Positions 1-6,818 are shown, numbered from the stretch's first letter. The stretch is 9,161 bases of DNA from an uncultured Desulfovibrionaceae bacterium (GCA_947037905.1 CAMQUX010000039.1:1-9161), one strand, 5' to 3'. Numbers and translations are program-made. Notes: generated by a model from the sequence alone, not told the origin.

Positions 1-56
1 TTGCTTGTCGTTGTTTGCTTGTCGTTGTTTGCTTGTCGTTGTTTGCTTGTCGTTGC
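1..56. repeat. 14-bp tandem repeat, four copies, open at the window edge
   Basis: The unit TTGCTTGTCGTTGT occurs four times head to tail; the first three copies are identical and the fourth ends in C. The array starts at the first base of the window, so the true copy number may be higher. The unit length is not a multiple of three and no reading frame supports a gene here, so it looks like a non-coding short tandem repeat. It is richer in G and C than the DNA beside it. Confidence 0.95.
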
Positions 57-432
57 TAGTCTATATTTATTGAATACATTTGAAAAATAGCTATGCTATA
101 TAATTTCTTTTTGAAGGATACAAGTTCCTAAGTATTAACTAGAAATATACTGCAAACCATTATAATTAATATATTTATCATGGCTAGTATTAAGACCTAT
201 TATTTGTGCAACTTTAAAAAATTCTCATGCTTTTATAAAATATATTTTATATACTCTACAGCATATACACATACTATTCAATAAGCTACAGGCTATAATT
301 TTTTATCTGCATGCGCCTTTTATTTTTTTAAATGCTAAACTTACAGAATATGACAGCTTAAAATTATTTTATTATATAACTAATATTTCCTAAGAAAAAA
401 GAAAGCGTCAATAAATAAGATATAATATACCT
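57..432. other. AT-rich intergenic stretch without a recognisable gene
   Basis: I see no open frame with a ribosome binding site, no tRNA or rRNA, and no clear promoter on either strand. Isolated TATAAT-like hexamers occur (for example at 161-166 and 421-426), but none has a convincing -35 partner and such hexamers are expected by chance in DNA this rich in A and T. Together with the flanking repeats and terminator, about 590 bases on this side of the operon are non-coding. Confidence 0.6.
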
Positions 433-433
433 A

Positions 434-469
434 AAAAAGAAAGCCCCTATTTCTAGGGACTTTCTTTTT
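434..469 (-). terminator. Rho-independent terminator of the ccm operon
   Basis: Two 16-base arms (434-449 and 454-469) fold into a hairpin with a 4-base loop. Read on the minus strand the loop is GAAA and the single imperfect position is a G-U wobble, whereas on the plus strand the same position is a C-A mismatch; the fold therefore favours the minus transcript. The descending arm ends in a run of U (plus-strand A at 433-438). It lies about 120 bases past the stop of the TPR gene, the last gene of the operon. Confidence 0.85.
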
Positions 470-483
470 AATTCTTATTTAGC

Positions 484-556
484 TTCTAAATTTGAGTTTT
501 AGGTTCTAAATTTTAAGTTTCTGTTTAGTATTCTAATTTTCAAGTTTCTGTTTCAG
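484..556. repeat. Three imperfect 20-27-bp tandem repeats downstream of the TPR gene
   Basis: Units at 484-503, 504-530 and 531-556 all begin TTCTAA followed by a T-rich stretch; the last two also share AAGTTTCTGTTT. They lie between the TPR stop codon and the terminator, so they would be in the 3' untranslated part of the operon transcript. I see no coding or structural role. Confidence 0.7.
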
Positions 557-588
557 ATTATAATTTTATGATTACAGTTTTTATACTT

Positions 589-1230
589 TTAATGATTATG
601 TTTTTTCAATTCTTTCTTGATAGAAGCTTTCAAATTATCGTCCTTAACACCTACTTTTATCATTTCACGGAGCATAAGCTCTCCCTTATCATGCCCTTCT
701 TGTCCTAAGTACACCATATTAAGCATTGCTAAGTTATAACGTGAAAGTTCATCTTTTGGGTCTGATTCAACTAAAAATAATGCTTCTTTTTCTGCATCAG
801 TATATTGTCCTAAACGAAGATATGCCATAAATAATGCTCTTCTAGCACCTATATGCTTAGGATCAATTGCAATTACTTTATTCATAAAGCCAGCTGCTTC
901 TTTCCATGATTCACCATGCATAAATTCTGTACCTACACTATAGAGCAAAAGTACATCGTTTGGTTTTTCTTGTAGCTGTCCCATAAAATTCTGCACAGCT
1001 GTTGTGTTTAGAGTAGCAGAGCCACCGCCCATACCAGCTGGTGCAGAGCTACCGCCCATACGACCTGGTGCAGAGTTTGGCATACCACCTTGTTTATTAT
1101 CTAACTGTATGGAGTATTTACCAGATTGGATATAACGAGACCAACCCAAACCCAGTAATATTGCTATAACTAGCGCTAATATTATTATTAATACAATTTT
1201 ATGCGGACTTTTTTCAATTTGATCACTCAT
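589..1230 (-). CDS. Membrane-anchored TPR protein, CcmI/CcmH-C-terminal-like
   Basis: This 213-residue protein has a cytoplasmic basic start, one membrane helix (about residues 11-29), a Gly/Met/Ser/Ala/Pro-rich flexible linker (about 47-72) and about three TPR-like helical hairpins (about 91-126, 127-160, 161-194) with the typical A/Y/G spacing and DP turns. The predicted topology puts the TPR part in the periplasm. In System I, TPR domains of this kind (CcmI, or the C-terminal part of long CcmH) bind the C-terminus of apocytochrome c and present it to CcmF; I infer that role from position as the last gene of the ccm operon. The start is firm: TAAGGAG, which includes the ccmD stop codon, lies 7 bases upstream, so translation is probably coupled to ccmD. 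No CcmH-type CxxC domain is present. A general TPR scaffold is the alternative. Confidence 0.8.
   Translation of the reverse strand: MSDQIEKSPHKIVLIIILALVIAILLGLGWSRYIQSGKYSIQLDNKQGGMPNSAPGRMGGSSAPAGMGGGSATLNTTAVQNFMGQLQEKPNDVLLLYSVGTEFMHGESWKEAAGFMNKVIAIDPKHIGARRALFMAYLRLGQYTDAEKEALFLVESDPKDELSRYNLAMLNMVYLGQEGHDKGELMLREMIKVGVKDDNLKASIKKELKKHNH
1026..1079 (-). repeat. 27-bp imperfect repeat within the TPR protein linker
   Basis: Two adjacent 27-base units (1026-1052 and 1053-1079) encode two related nine-residue segments in the linker, around SAPGRMGG and SAPAGMGG. The unit is nine codons long, so gain or loss of a copy changes the linker length without shifting the frame. It joins the membrane helix to the TPR region. 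Confidence 0.75.
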
Positions 1231-1241
1231 CTAAATGCTCC

Positions 1242-1370
1242 TTATTTACTTAATTGCTCTTCACGTTTTTTTAAAGAACATTCTTCTATTAATAAAAATA
1301 TAATGTATCCTAAAATACCTACTGCAGAGCATCCATACACTGCAAATAAATATGTTTCTGCCATAGTCAT
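1242..1370 (-). CDS. ccmD: CcmD, small heme exporter subunit
   Basis: CcmD is a small single-span inner-membrane protein that binds CcmC and is needed to release holo-CcmE from the CcmABCD complex. The 42-residue product has the family layout: a short N-terminus, a conserved AVYG motif (residues 10-13), one hydrophobic helix (about 12-28), then a charged cytoplasmic tail with KKREEQ. A frame extends upstream to 1424, but AAGGAG sits 6 bases before the ATG at 1370, and the chimeric gene upstream keeps the same start, so I choose this ATG. The TAA stop forms part of the Shine-Dalgarno sequence of the TPR gene. CcmD is poorly conserved, so the call rests on size, YG motif, topology and position after ccmC. 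Confidence 0.82.
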   Translation of the reverse strand: MTMAETYLFAVYGCSAVGILGYIIFLLIEECSLKKREEQLSK

Positions 1371-2057
1371 AAGTATCTCCTTTATCCAGAAAAATTCTAT
1401 TTTCATATTAAAGTTAAATAACATAACTCTAAATTCTCTTAAAAAATTAGCTTATTTTAACAATCAATCATATTTCTTTATTATAAATAAAAAATAGCAC
1501 TCATAAAAAATACGCCTGTTATATAAAAAAACAATCTACCGTTGCAATATTATAAGCTTAGCTGCTCGTTTTTCACGTTTTTTTAAAAGTCTATAACGCC
1601 CTGTAAATAAAAAAATCCATAACAAAGCAGAAACAAGCACACCTATAACACCTATCTGCTGCATACTTTGAGTCGTAACACTAGCATCATTTTTTGCAGC
1701 TATTACAATAGGATGCCCACTACGCCATAAATTTATAGAAAAGAACACGATCGGTACATATAAAAATGCAATAATACCAAAGACAGCGCTTACTGTTGTT
1801 CTGCTATTTTTAGCCATTGACTTTGGACGAACAATTAAATATCCAATGTACAAGAGCCATAAAATAAATGTTTTTGTAAGATGGTAATCCCATGCCAAAG
1901 ACATGTTCTGTGCAGCATACCCCAAACAGACGCCTGTTATTAAAGTAAGACATATGAGGATAACACCAGTTTCTGCAGTTGCTCCTGCAAAAAGGTAATA
2001 TTTTTTCTTCCGTTTTATAAGATACAAGATACTCGCTATAAAACATATAAAAAAACT
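1302..2057 (-). repeat. Tandem duplication copy 2 (3' ccmC part - spacer - 5' ccmD part)
   Basis: This segment runs from codon 24 of the chimeric gene (homologous to ccmC codon 51) through the spacer to codon 23 of ccmD. It is homologous over its length to the directly adjacent segment 2058-2838. The coding part is about 61 percent identical at protein level by hand count (104 of 171 residues). The spacer also matches at both ends: positions 1371-1394 match 2127-2150 at 22 of 24 bases, and the bases just past the ccmC-like stop match those just past the ccmC stop in part. Confidence 0.8.
1377..1382 (-). promoter_or_regulatory. Ribosome binding site fixing the ccmD start
   Basis: AAGGAG on the minus strand lies 6 bases upstream of the ATG at 1368-1370. 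It excludes the upstream in-frame ATG at 1424 and sets a 42-residue CcmD. Confidence 0.8.
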
Positions 2058-2126
2058 TATATATCCTAGAATACCTAATGCAGAATATCCGTATACTGCA
2101 AGTAAAGATCCTTCTGCAGAAGTCAT
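1536..2126 (-). CDS. Chimeric CcmD-CcmC protein lacking most heme-site residues
   Basis: The 196-residue product joins residues 1-23 of a CcmD (MTSAEG start, AVYG, GILGYI) to a CcmC from its residue 51 onward, SFFICFIASILYLIKRKK, in frame. CcmC normally handles heme in the inner membrane and loads it on CcmE. Here the first CcmC helix and first periplasmic loop, with the heme-ligand His, are missing. The WWD segment (residues 68-83) keeps only G69, W79, D80, L83 and a few others: the tryptophans matching CcmC W95, W100, W103 and W104 are L, Q, S and L, and the DPRL part is DYHL. The second ligand histidine is kept (H138 in LWRSGHP). Five membrane spans are expected. GAGGAG lies 6 bases before the ATG at 2126; an ATG two codons earlier directly abuts that site and is unlikely. 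The frame is open despite about 39 percent divergence, which argues for expression. Normal CcmC function is doubtful; it could be a regulatory or structural subunit, or a decaying duplicate. Confidence 0.85.
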   Translation of the reverse strand: MTSAEGSLLAVYGYSALGILGYISFFICFIASILYLIKRKKKYYLFAGATAETGVILICLTLITGVCLGYAAQNMSLAWDYHLTKTFILWLLYIGYLIVRPKSMAKNSRTTVSAVFGIIAFLYVPIVFFSINLWRSGHPIVIAAKNDASVTTQSMQQIGVIGVLVSALLWIFLFTGRYRLLKKREKRAAKLIILQR

Positions 2127-2838
2127 AAGCATCTCCTCTATCCAGAAAAAGTTTATACACTACACATGAAAAAATTAACTCTAAAAATTTCTAAAAACCA
2201 AGTAATTTAGAATAAATCTAAATTTTCATTCTACCCTTAAAATATTCGTCTCGCCTCTTATTATGAGCGAAATATATCCTATAATAAAAAATATACACAT
2301 ACTATTATATAAACAATATGCCTTATTGCATTATGAGTTTTGCTTCTAACTCTTCACGTCTTTTTGAAATACTATAACGCCATGTGAGTAAAAGAACCCA
2401 TAAGAAAGCAAAACTAAGCACACTTACACCAACTGTCTGCCACATAGCAGCAGTCATACCACTATCTCCATTTTTTGCAGCTATTACAACAGGATGCCCA
2501 CTTCGCCATAATCGTACGGAAAAAAATACAAGAGGTACGTCTAAAAATGCAATAATACCAAGCCCTGCGCTCACTGTTGCTCTACGGTCCTTGCCCATTG
2601 GTGCGGTACGAAGAATTAAGTAGCCTATATATAGGAACCATAAAATAAGTGTTGTTGTGAGACGAGGATCCCATGTCCACCACGTATTCCATGCAGCACG
2701 CCCCCAAAGCATACCTGTTAATAAAGTAAGACTTATAAGTACAACGCCAACTTCTGCGGCGGCTCCTGCTAAGATATCATAATTTTTCTTGCGTTTTATA
2801 AGATATAAAATACTTGCTATGAAACATACAAAAAAACT
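2058..2838 (-). repeat. Tandem duplication copy 1 (3' ccmC part - spacer - 5' ccmD part)
   Basis: This segment runs from codon 51 of ccmC through the ccmC stop and spacer to codon 23 of the chimeric gene, whose first 23 residues match CcmD at 17 of 23 positions. It abuts the homologous segment 1302-2057 with no gap. It is 25 bases longer, mainly because its spacer has a stretch around 2230-2285 with no counterpart in the other copy. Exact ends may shift by a few bases because the join lies in TA-rich sequence. Confidence 0.8.
2133..2138 (-). promoter_or_regulatory. Ribosome binding site of the chimeric gene, copied from ccmD
   Basis: GAGGAG lies 6 bases before the ATG at 2124-2126, the same spacing as the AAGGAG of ccmD. 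The surrounding 24 bases (2127-2150) match the ccmD leader (1371-1394) at 22 positions, so the chimera inherited the ccmD translation signal. Confidence 0.8.
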
Positions 2839-2988
2839 TATAAAACTCCACCATGCAAAAGGCAGATGAATGTAAAAAGATTTTTGTAAAATTCCAGAAT
2901 TTTTCTCAATTGGCGTACTAAACCAAATAAGATATTGCGCTATTGCAAGTGCTATAATTGTTATGATTATTAAATATTTTCTTTTCAT
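2323..2988 (-). CDS. ccmC: CcmC, heme-handling protein of cytochrome c maturation
   Basis: CcmC is an inner-membrane WWD-family protein that binds heme at its periplasmic face and promotes its covalent attachment to CcmE. The 221-residue product shows six hydrophobic segments and all key features: the first ligand histidine H41 in FYIHLPFAWW, the tryptophan-rich WWD motif at 95-110 (WGRAAWNTWWTWDPRL), and the second ligand histidine H165 in LWRSGHP. The spacing between the two histidines, 124 residues, equals that between H60 and H184 of E. coli CcmC. The ATG at 2988 is preceded by AGGA seven bases upstream. A 190-base spacer separates it from ccmB, and its 3' part from codon 51 onward was duplicated into the chimeric gene downstream. 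It is slightly shorter than E. coli CcmC, as often in this branch. Confidence 0.96.
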   Translation of the reverse strand: MKRKYLIIITIIALAIAQYLIWFSTPIEKNSGILQKSFYIHLPFAWWSFISFFVCFIASILYLIKRKKNYDILAGAAAEVGVVLISLTLLTGMLWGRAAWNTWWTWDPRLTTTLILWFLYIGYLILRTAPMGKDRRATVSAGLGIIAFLDVPLVFFSVRLWRSGHPVVIAAKNGDSGMTAAMWQTVGVSVLSFAFLWVLLLTWRYSISKRREELEAKLIMQ

Positions 2989-3178
2989 AAACTTGTCCTA
3001 TATTATTCTTATACTACCGTTCTTATATTATTCTTTTAGTACTATTATATTACTCTTTTAATATCATTGTTATATTATTATATTTCTAAATTATTCTTCT
3101 GTTAGTATATATTTACTACTGTCTATATTCCCATTATTTAGCGTTATTCTTACGCTCTCATTCTTATATTTTTATGTG
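2989..3178. repeat. Low-complexity spacer with degenerate TATTATTCTT repeats between ccmB and ccmC
   Basis: Near-copies of TATTATTCTT or TATATTACTCTT recur roughly every 20-25 bases, especially at 3000-3115. There is no reading frame or terminator hairpin, so ccmB and ccmC could still share a transcript. The pattern looks like a decayed tandem repeat. Confidence 0.5.
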
Positions 3179-3850
3179 TTATTCTTCTGCATTATAGATT
3201 GAAGGAAATAAAACCATACCAGCACTTAAAAAAAGTGCCACAAAAGCTACTAATAAGCTAGCCCAAGAAAAGACTTCTTCTGTGCTCAGCCCTGCAAAAA
3301 ATATAGTAAATAAGCGTATCCCTGCAAGAAGTACTGGTAAAAGTAGCGGAAATAATATTACAGAAAAAAGAGACTCTTTGCTTCCTTTGCCCTGTGTTAG
3401 TGCTCCAATTAAAACACCAATACTTGCAAGTGCCATATCCACAAGAATAAGTACTGCGAAAACAGAAAAAAGGCTTCCCTTTATTGTTAGTTGTAAAAAA
3501 ACAATGCTCGCAGGAAAAAAAGAACACTGTGTTAAAAACAAAAGAAGAAATCCAGATAAAAATTTACCCAGCCAAATGCTTGTGGCGTGTATGGGAGATG
3601 ATAAAAGTCCGACTCTGCAATTATTTGTTTCTTCATAAGAAAATAAATTTGCAAAAATAAGAACCACGCTAAAAATAGATGCTAGCCAAAAAATAGTTGC
3701 ACTCGCCTGCGCTGGTACAAGAACACCTATTTCTCGTGATAAACTAAAAAGAAAAATAAGCAGCAAGCCTTGTAGTATTGCCTGTAAAATACCACTACCA
3801 CCAACTAAAGCTAGGCGGGTATCTTTATAGAAAATACTTAACGCGCGCAT
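3179..3850 (-). CDS. ccmB: CcmB, heme exporter permease subunit
   Basis: CcmB is the membrane subunit of the CcmAB ABC-type complex, which with CcmC and CcmD frees holo-CcmE for use by CcmF. The 223-residue product has six membrane spans (about 22-40, 50-70, 97-119, 124-152, 160-180, 195-216) and the family pattern: an N-terminal amphipathic IFYKDTRLAL segment, an acidic cytoplasmic loop (SYEETNNCRVGLLSSP, 71-86) with the downstream WLGK, and the FPLLLPVLLAG motif (167-177). The length is typical. The ATG at 3850 overlaps the end of ccmA by 13 bases and has GGAG eight bases upstream, so the two subunits are translationally coupled. Confidence 0.94.
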   Translation of the reverse strand: MRALSIFYKDTRLALVGGSGILQAILQGLLLIFLFSLSREIGVLVPAQASATIFWLASIFSVVLIFANLFSYEETNNCRVGLLSSPIHATSIWLGKFLSGFLLLFLTQCSFFPASIVFLQLTIKGSLFSVFAVLILVDMALASIGVLIGALTQGKGSKESLFSVILFPLLLPVLLAGIRLFTIFFAGLSTEEVFSWASLLVAFVALFLSAGMVLFPSIYNAEE

Positions 3851-4500
3851 AGTATATTCTCCAAAGAAAAATCTGCTACATTATCGTACTGTTGCAGTTT
3901 TCCTGATTCAAGATACAAAAGTTTTTCTGCCTTATTTTTATCTTGTAAGATATCATGACTAATCCATACTATAGCACAGCCATTTTCTTTTAAGATAAGC
4001 ATTCTCTCATGCAAAAGCTTTGTTGAGACAATATCTAAACCAGTAGCTGGCTCGTCTAAAAATAAAAGTTTTGGCGAGAGCATAAACATGCGCGCTAAGT
4101 TGAGTCGCTGTGCCATGCCTCGTGAAAAAGAACCGGCTTTTTCGTAAGCAAAATTTGCTAAATTAACTTGCTCTAAAACAGCTATAATATCTTTTTTCTT
4201 ACGACAAAGACCGTACATTTTCGCCCAAAAAAAGAGATTTTCTACTGCGCTTAACTCTGCATACAAGAACGTTGCATGCCCAATATAAACTGTTTCTTCT
4301 GCACAAACATGACTAGTAACCTTACCTACTGCGGGAATAAGTAATTCTGCAAGTATTCGTAAAAGTGTCGATTTTCCAGCACCGTTCGCGCCAGCTAAAA
4401 GCACTATCTCACTCGAATTAATAGTACAGCTAATATTTTTAAATAATAAGCGTGAGCCATAAAAATGTGCTATATTTTCAGCCTCTAAAAGCACTGACAT
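3838..4500 (-). CDS. ccmA: CcmA, ATP-binding subunit of the heme exporter complex
   Basis: CcmA hydrolyses ATP in the cytoplasm to drive release of holo-CcmE from CcmABCD; it is not thought to pump heme itself. The 220-residue product is a single ABC nucleotide-binding domain. It has Walker A GANGAGKST (37-45), a signature segment FSRGMAQRL (125-133, S-R-G-M in place of SGGQ), Walker B LLFLDEP (145-151, with D149 and E150) and the switch histidine H182 in ISHD. Length is normal for CcmA. GGAG lies eight bases before the ATG at 4500. A 123-base spacer separates it from ccmF, and it overlaps ccmB by 13 bases. ABC domains are alike, so the name rests largely on position with ccmB. Confidence 0.94.
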   Translation of the reverse strand: MSVLLEAENIAHFYGSRLLFKNISCTINSSEIVLLAGANGAGKSTLLRILAELLIPAVGKVTSHVCAEETVYIGHATFLYAELSAVENLFFWAKMYGLCRKKKDIIAVLEQVNLANFAYEKAGSFSRGMAQRLNLARMFMLSPKLLFLDEPATGLDIVSTKLLHERMLILKENGCAIVWISHDILQDKNKAEKLLYLESGKLQQYDNVADFSLENILCAR

Positions 4501-4623
4501 ACTACTTGCTCCATTCTTTTCCTTGCAAAACTACTTAAAATCGCATTTTATTTAAGATTCAAAACTACTAAACATTTATCTGCACCAGCAAATATTTAGC
4601 TACCACTGAGCATCTATTATGCT

Positions 4624-6618
4624 TTATTGTTTTTTTCTTCTTTTAATTAACGATACTATAGGCATGAGCGCTACTAAAATACCCCCGAGCCATAACCAGT
4701 TAATTAAAGGATTAATTGCAAATTGAAAAACTGCTATATTTTTTTCTTCGTTGAAGTTTGTAAGCGTTGCATAGAGTTCATCTCCCACACGTGGAATTAC
4801 ATCAACTTCTGAAAAGATATTCTCTTCCCAGTGCTGATAAACACGACGTTCAGGCTCAAGTACACCAAGTAAATTTCCTTTATTATCAAAGGCTTCTACA
4901 CTCGCCATTTGAGATGTCATGGCAACTTCTTCTTGTTTAGTATTTGGATTAATCGCTTTTGTTTCTACTGTTTTAAGTCCTTTATATACAAAAGTATACG
5001 CTCCAACTTGTGCGCTTTTTCCTTCCTCTAAACTTACGCTCGCTTTAATTTGATATGGGCCTGAAAAAGCAATACCAAGCGCCATAAGTCCAACGCCTAT
5101 ATGCACACCATGTGCACCTAGTGACGAGTTACTTTTACCCTCTGGGGTAAATATGAGGAGATATAAAATGCTAACAACCACAGCAACACCTGCGCCTGCA
5201 GCAATGGACGATAACATTATGTCCATTGAAAAAACAAAGCGGAAAGCAACTGTCATAAGGACAAATATACCAAAAGCTGCATAAGAGATCTTTCTATTTT
5301 TCCCTGACGCAAATGGACAGTAAAGAAGAATAAGCACAATACCAGTTAAAAGAGGTAAACATACTCTATTATAGAAAGCAGCATCAAGACCGATATCTCT
5401 ATTATCAAGTAATTTTTCAGCTAACCCGCTTGCGCCAAAAAGATTCGCCCAAGAGCTCATATAATCCATTGCAACAGGCAACCAAATAGGAGCAAGTGTG
5501 GCTAAAAATACAACAAGCCCAAGTCCTAAAAAGAACCATGCGGTGAAAAGAAGCATGCCAGATTGCGACATAAAGGACTGTTCAAGTTCTGGAACTTTTA
5601 CAGTTTTTTTCACACTCACAATAGTCGCTATCATAATACCTAAGAATAATGTCATAAACACTTCTAGTGGTAATGCAATAGGATTTGCGCCAAAAGTATG
5701 GATAGACTGTACAACGCCACTTCTTGTTAAATATGTTCCAAAAACACATAATAAAAATGTAAGAGCCATGAGGAAAACATTTGTTTTCACAAGACTTTTT
5801 GTTCTTTTTTCAATAATTGCAGTATGTAAAAAAGCAGTTGCAACAAACCAAGGAATAAGAGAAGAATTTTCAACAGGATCCCAAGCCCAGTAACCGCCCC
5901 AACCAAGTTCCATATATGCCCACCAAGCGCCAAGAATATTTCCTGCTGTTAAAAACATCCAGCCAAGTAGTATCCATGTTCTGCTAAGTGATATCCAAGA
6001 CTGCTTCTCGTTTGCCAAAAGACTCGCTAGCCCAAGAGCTGCAGGAATTGCAAACTGAGCATAGCCCATAAGAAGAAGTGGTGGATGGATTATCATTCCT
6101 GGATTTCTAAGAAGTGGATTCATTCCTCTTCCATCAAAAAGTTTCATTATATCTGTAGTTACTCGTTGTGCAAAAGGATTACTCCACGCTACAAGTAGAA
6201 GTAAAAAGAAGCCTTGCACAAGAAGAATAAGCATCCAAAACCAAATTTTTGTAGGTGATGACAATTTGCCATAAGAAGGCGTGTACATGAAAAGGAGCGC
6301 ACAAAGTGCTAGAAAAAATTGCCAAAAAAGCAAAGAACCTTCTCTACCTGCCCAAAAAGCTATTATTGTATATATAAAGCTTAAAGAGTTACTTACATGC
6401 CCAAAAACATAGGCAAAAGAATAATCTTTCGCAACAAGCGCAAGAAGCAGTAAACAAGATGCAAAAATTGTTGCACCACAAACAAATTTGTTTGCTTTTT
6501 CAAGTACGCTAACAGCAGTTACTCTGCCACCATAATAAAGTGTATAAGCACCAAAAAAAACTCCTGCCATTGAAGCAAAAAGCCCCAATAGTAACGCAGA
6601 GTAACCTAGAAATTGCAT
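4624..6618 (-). CDS. ccmF: CcmF, cytochrome c heme lyase subunit
   Basis: CcmF takes heme from CcmE and attaches it to CxxCH motifs of apocytochromes in the periplasm. The 664-residue product is a multi-span inner-membrane protein with the WWD signature GWGGYWAWDPVENSSLIPW (239-257) and the four conserved histidines expected for heme ligation: H178 in IIHPPLLLMGY, H265, H307 in IHTFG, and H506 in VHIGVG. H178, H265 and H307 are spaced nearly as E. coli H173, H261 and H303. A large soluble periplasmic segment (about 525-635) precedes the last membrane helix and a basic KRRKKQ end. AAAGGAG sits five bases before the ATG at 6618. Length is close to the family norm and no truncation is seen. It follows ccmE after a 204-base spacer. 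Confidence 0.97.
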   Translation of the reverse strand: MQFLGYSALLLGLFASMAGVFFGAYTLYYGGRVTAVSVLEKANKFVCGATIFASCLLLLALVAKDYSFAYVFGHVSNSLSFIYTIIAFWAGREGSLLFWQFFLALCALLFMYTPSYGKLSSPTKIWFWMLILLVQGFFLLLLVAWSNPFAQRVTTDIMKLFDGRGMNPLLRNPGMIIHPPLLLMGYAQFAIPAALGLASLLANEKQSWISLSRTWILLGWMFLTAGNILGAWWAYMELGWGGYWAWDPVENSSLIPWFVATAFLHTAIIEKRTKSLVKTNVFLMALTFLLCVFGTYLTRSGVVQSIHTFGANPIALPLEVFMTLFLGIMIATIVSVKKTVKVPELEQSFMSQSGMLLFTAWFFLGLGLVVFLATLAPIWLPVAMDYMSSWANLFGASGLAEKLLDNRDIGLDAAFYNRVCLPLLTGIVLILLYCPFASGKNRKISYAAFGIFVLMTVAFRFVFSMDIMLSSIAAGAGVAVVVSILYLLIFTPEGKSNSSLGAHGVHIGVGLMALGIAFSGPYQIKASVSLEEGKSAQVGAYTFVYKGLKTVETKAINPNTKQEEVAMTSQMASVEAFDNKGNLLGVLEPERRVYQHWEENIFSEVDVIPRVGDELYATLTNFNEEKNIAVFQFAINPLINWLWLGGILVALMPIVSLIKRRKKQ

Positions 6619-6643
6619 ATCAGCTCCTTTAATACTATAATAA

Positions 6644-6658
6644 CACTTAGTTTAAGTG
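6644..6658. repeat. Short inverted repeat in the ccmF leader
   Basis: CACTTA and TAAGTG flank three bases, about 26 bases upstream of the ccmF start. A short partly paired TAAT/ATTA extension surrounds it. There is no U run, so it is not a terminator. A TATAAT-like hexamer on the minus strand (6660-6665) lies next to it, without a clear -35. Role unknown; it could be chance. Confidence 0.3.
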
Positions 6659-6780
6659 CATTATAACTAACTAAACCCATAACTAAGTACGTATTATGTA
6701 AATAGCTATGAGTGCCTATAAATATTTGAACATGCTAACAAGAAAACAGCTCTCATGTTTTAAAATATCTCATTTTTTTA

Positions 6781-6818
6781 ATATTTATTATCTCTAAAAA
6801 TATTTATTATCTTTAAAA
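6781..6818. repeat. 19-bp direct repeat, two adjacent copies, after ccmE
   Basis: Units 6781-6799 and 6800-6818 are ATATTTATTATCT(C/T)TAAAA and differ at one base. They lie directly downstream of the ccmE stop codon in the ccmE-ccmF spacer. Confidence 0.85.

Noticed and set aside
1..56. CRISPR array
   Set aside because: The 14-bp units abut without spacers and are too short for CRISPR repeats; no cas genes are in the window.
1201..1497. 98-codon plus-strand open frame opposite ccmD
   Set aside because: It lies antisense to ccmD and the start of the TPR gene, has no ribosome binding site and no family resemblance; it is a by-product of the AT-rich complementary strand.
1536..2126. Calling the second ccmC-like gene a pseudogene
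   Set aside because: The frame is open over its full length, the ribosome binding site is good and conserved motifs remain. Loss of function as a CcmC is likely, but decay is not shown, so it is listed as a coding gene with the alternative stated.
2251..2270. TCGCCTC / GAGCGA hairpin in the ccmC-chimera spacer as a regulatory element
   Set aside because: Six pairs with a bulge and no U run; the matching part of the other duplication copy lacks it, so nothing supports a function.
4608..4624. AGCAT/ATGCT hairpin at the end of ccmF as a terminator
   Set aside because: Only five base pairs, overlaps the stop codon region and has no U run on the minus strand.
5498..5893. 131-codon plus-strand open frame within ccmF
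   Set aside because: It is antisense to the strongly conserved WWD and histidine region of CcmF, and its translation is a low-complexity, Lys/Thr/Ser-rich shadow.
6660..6688. Internal promoter for ccmF with a TATAAT hexamer
   Set aside because: The -10-like hexamer on the minus strand has no -35 box better than two or three matches at 16-18 bases, and TATAAT is frequent by chance here.
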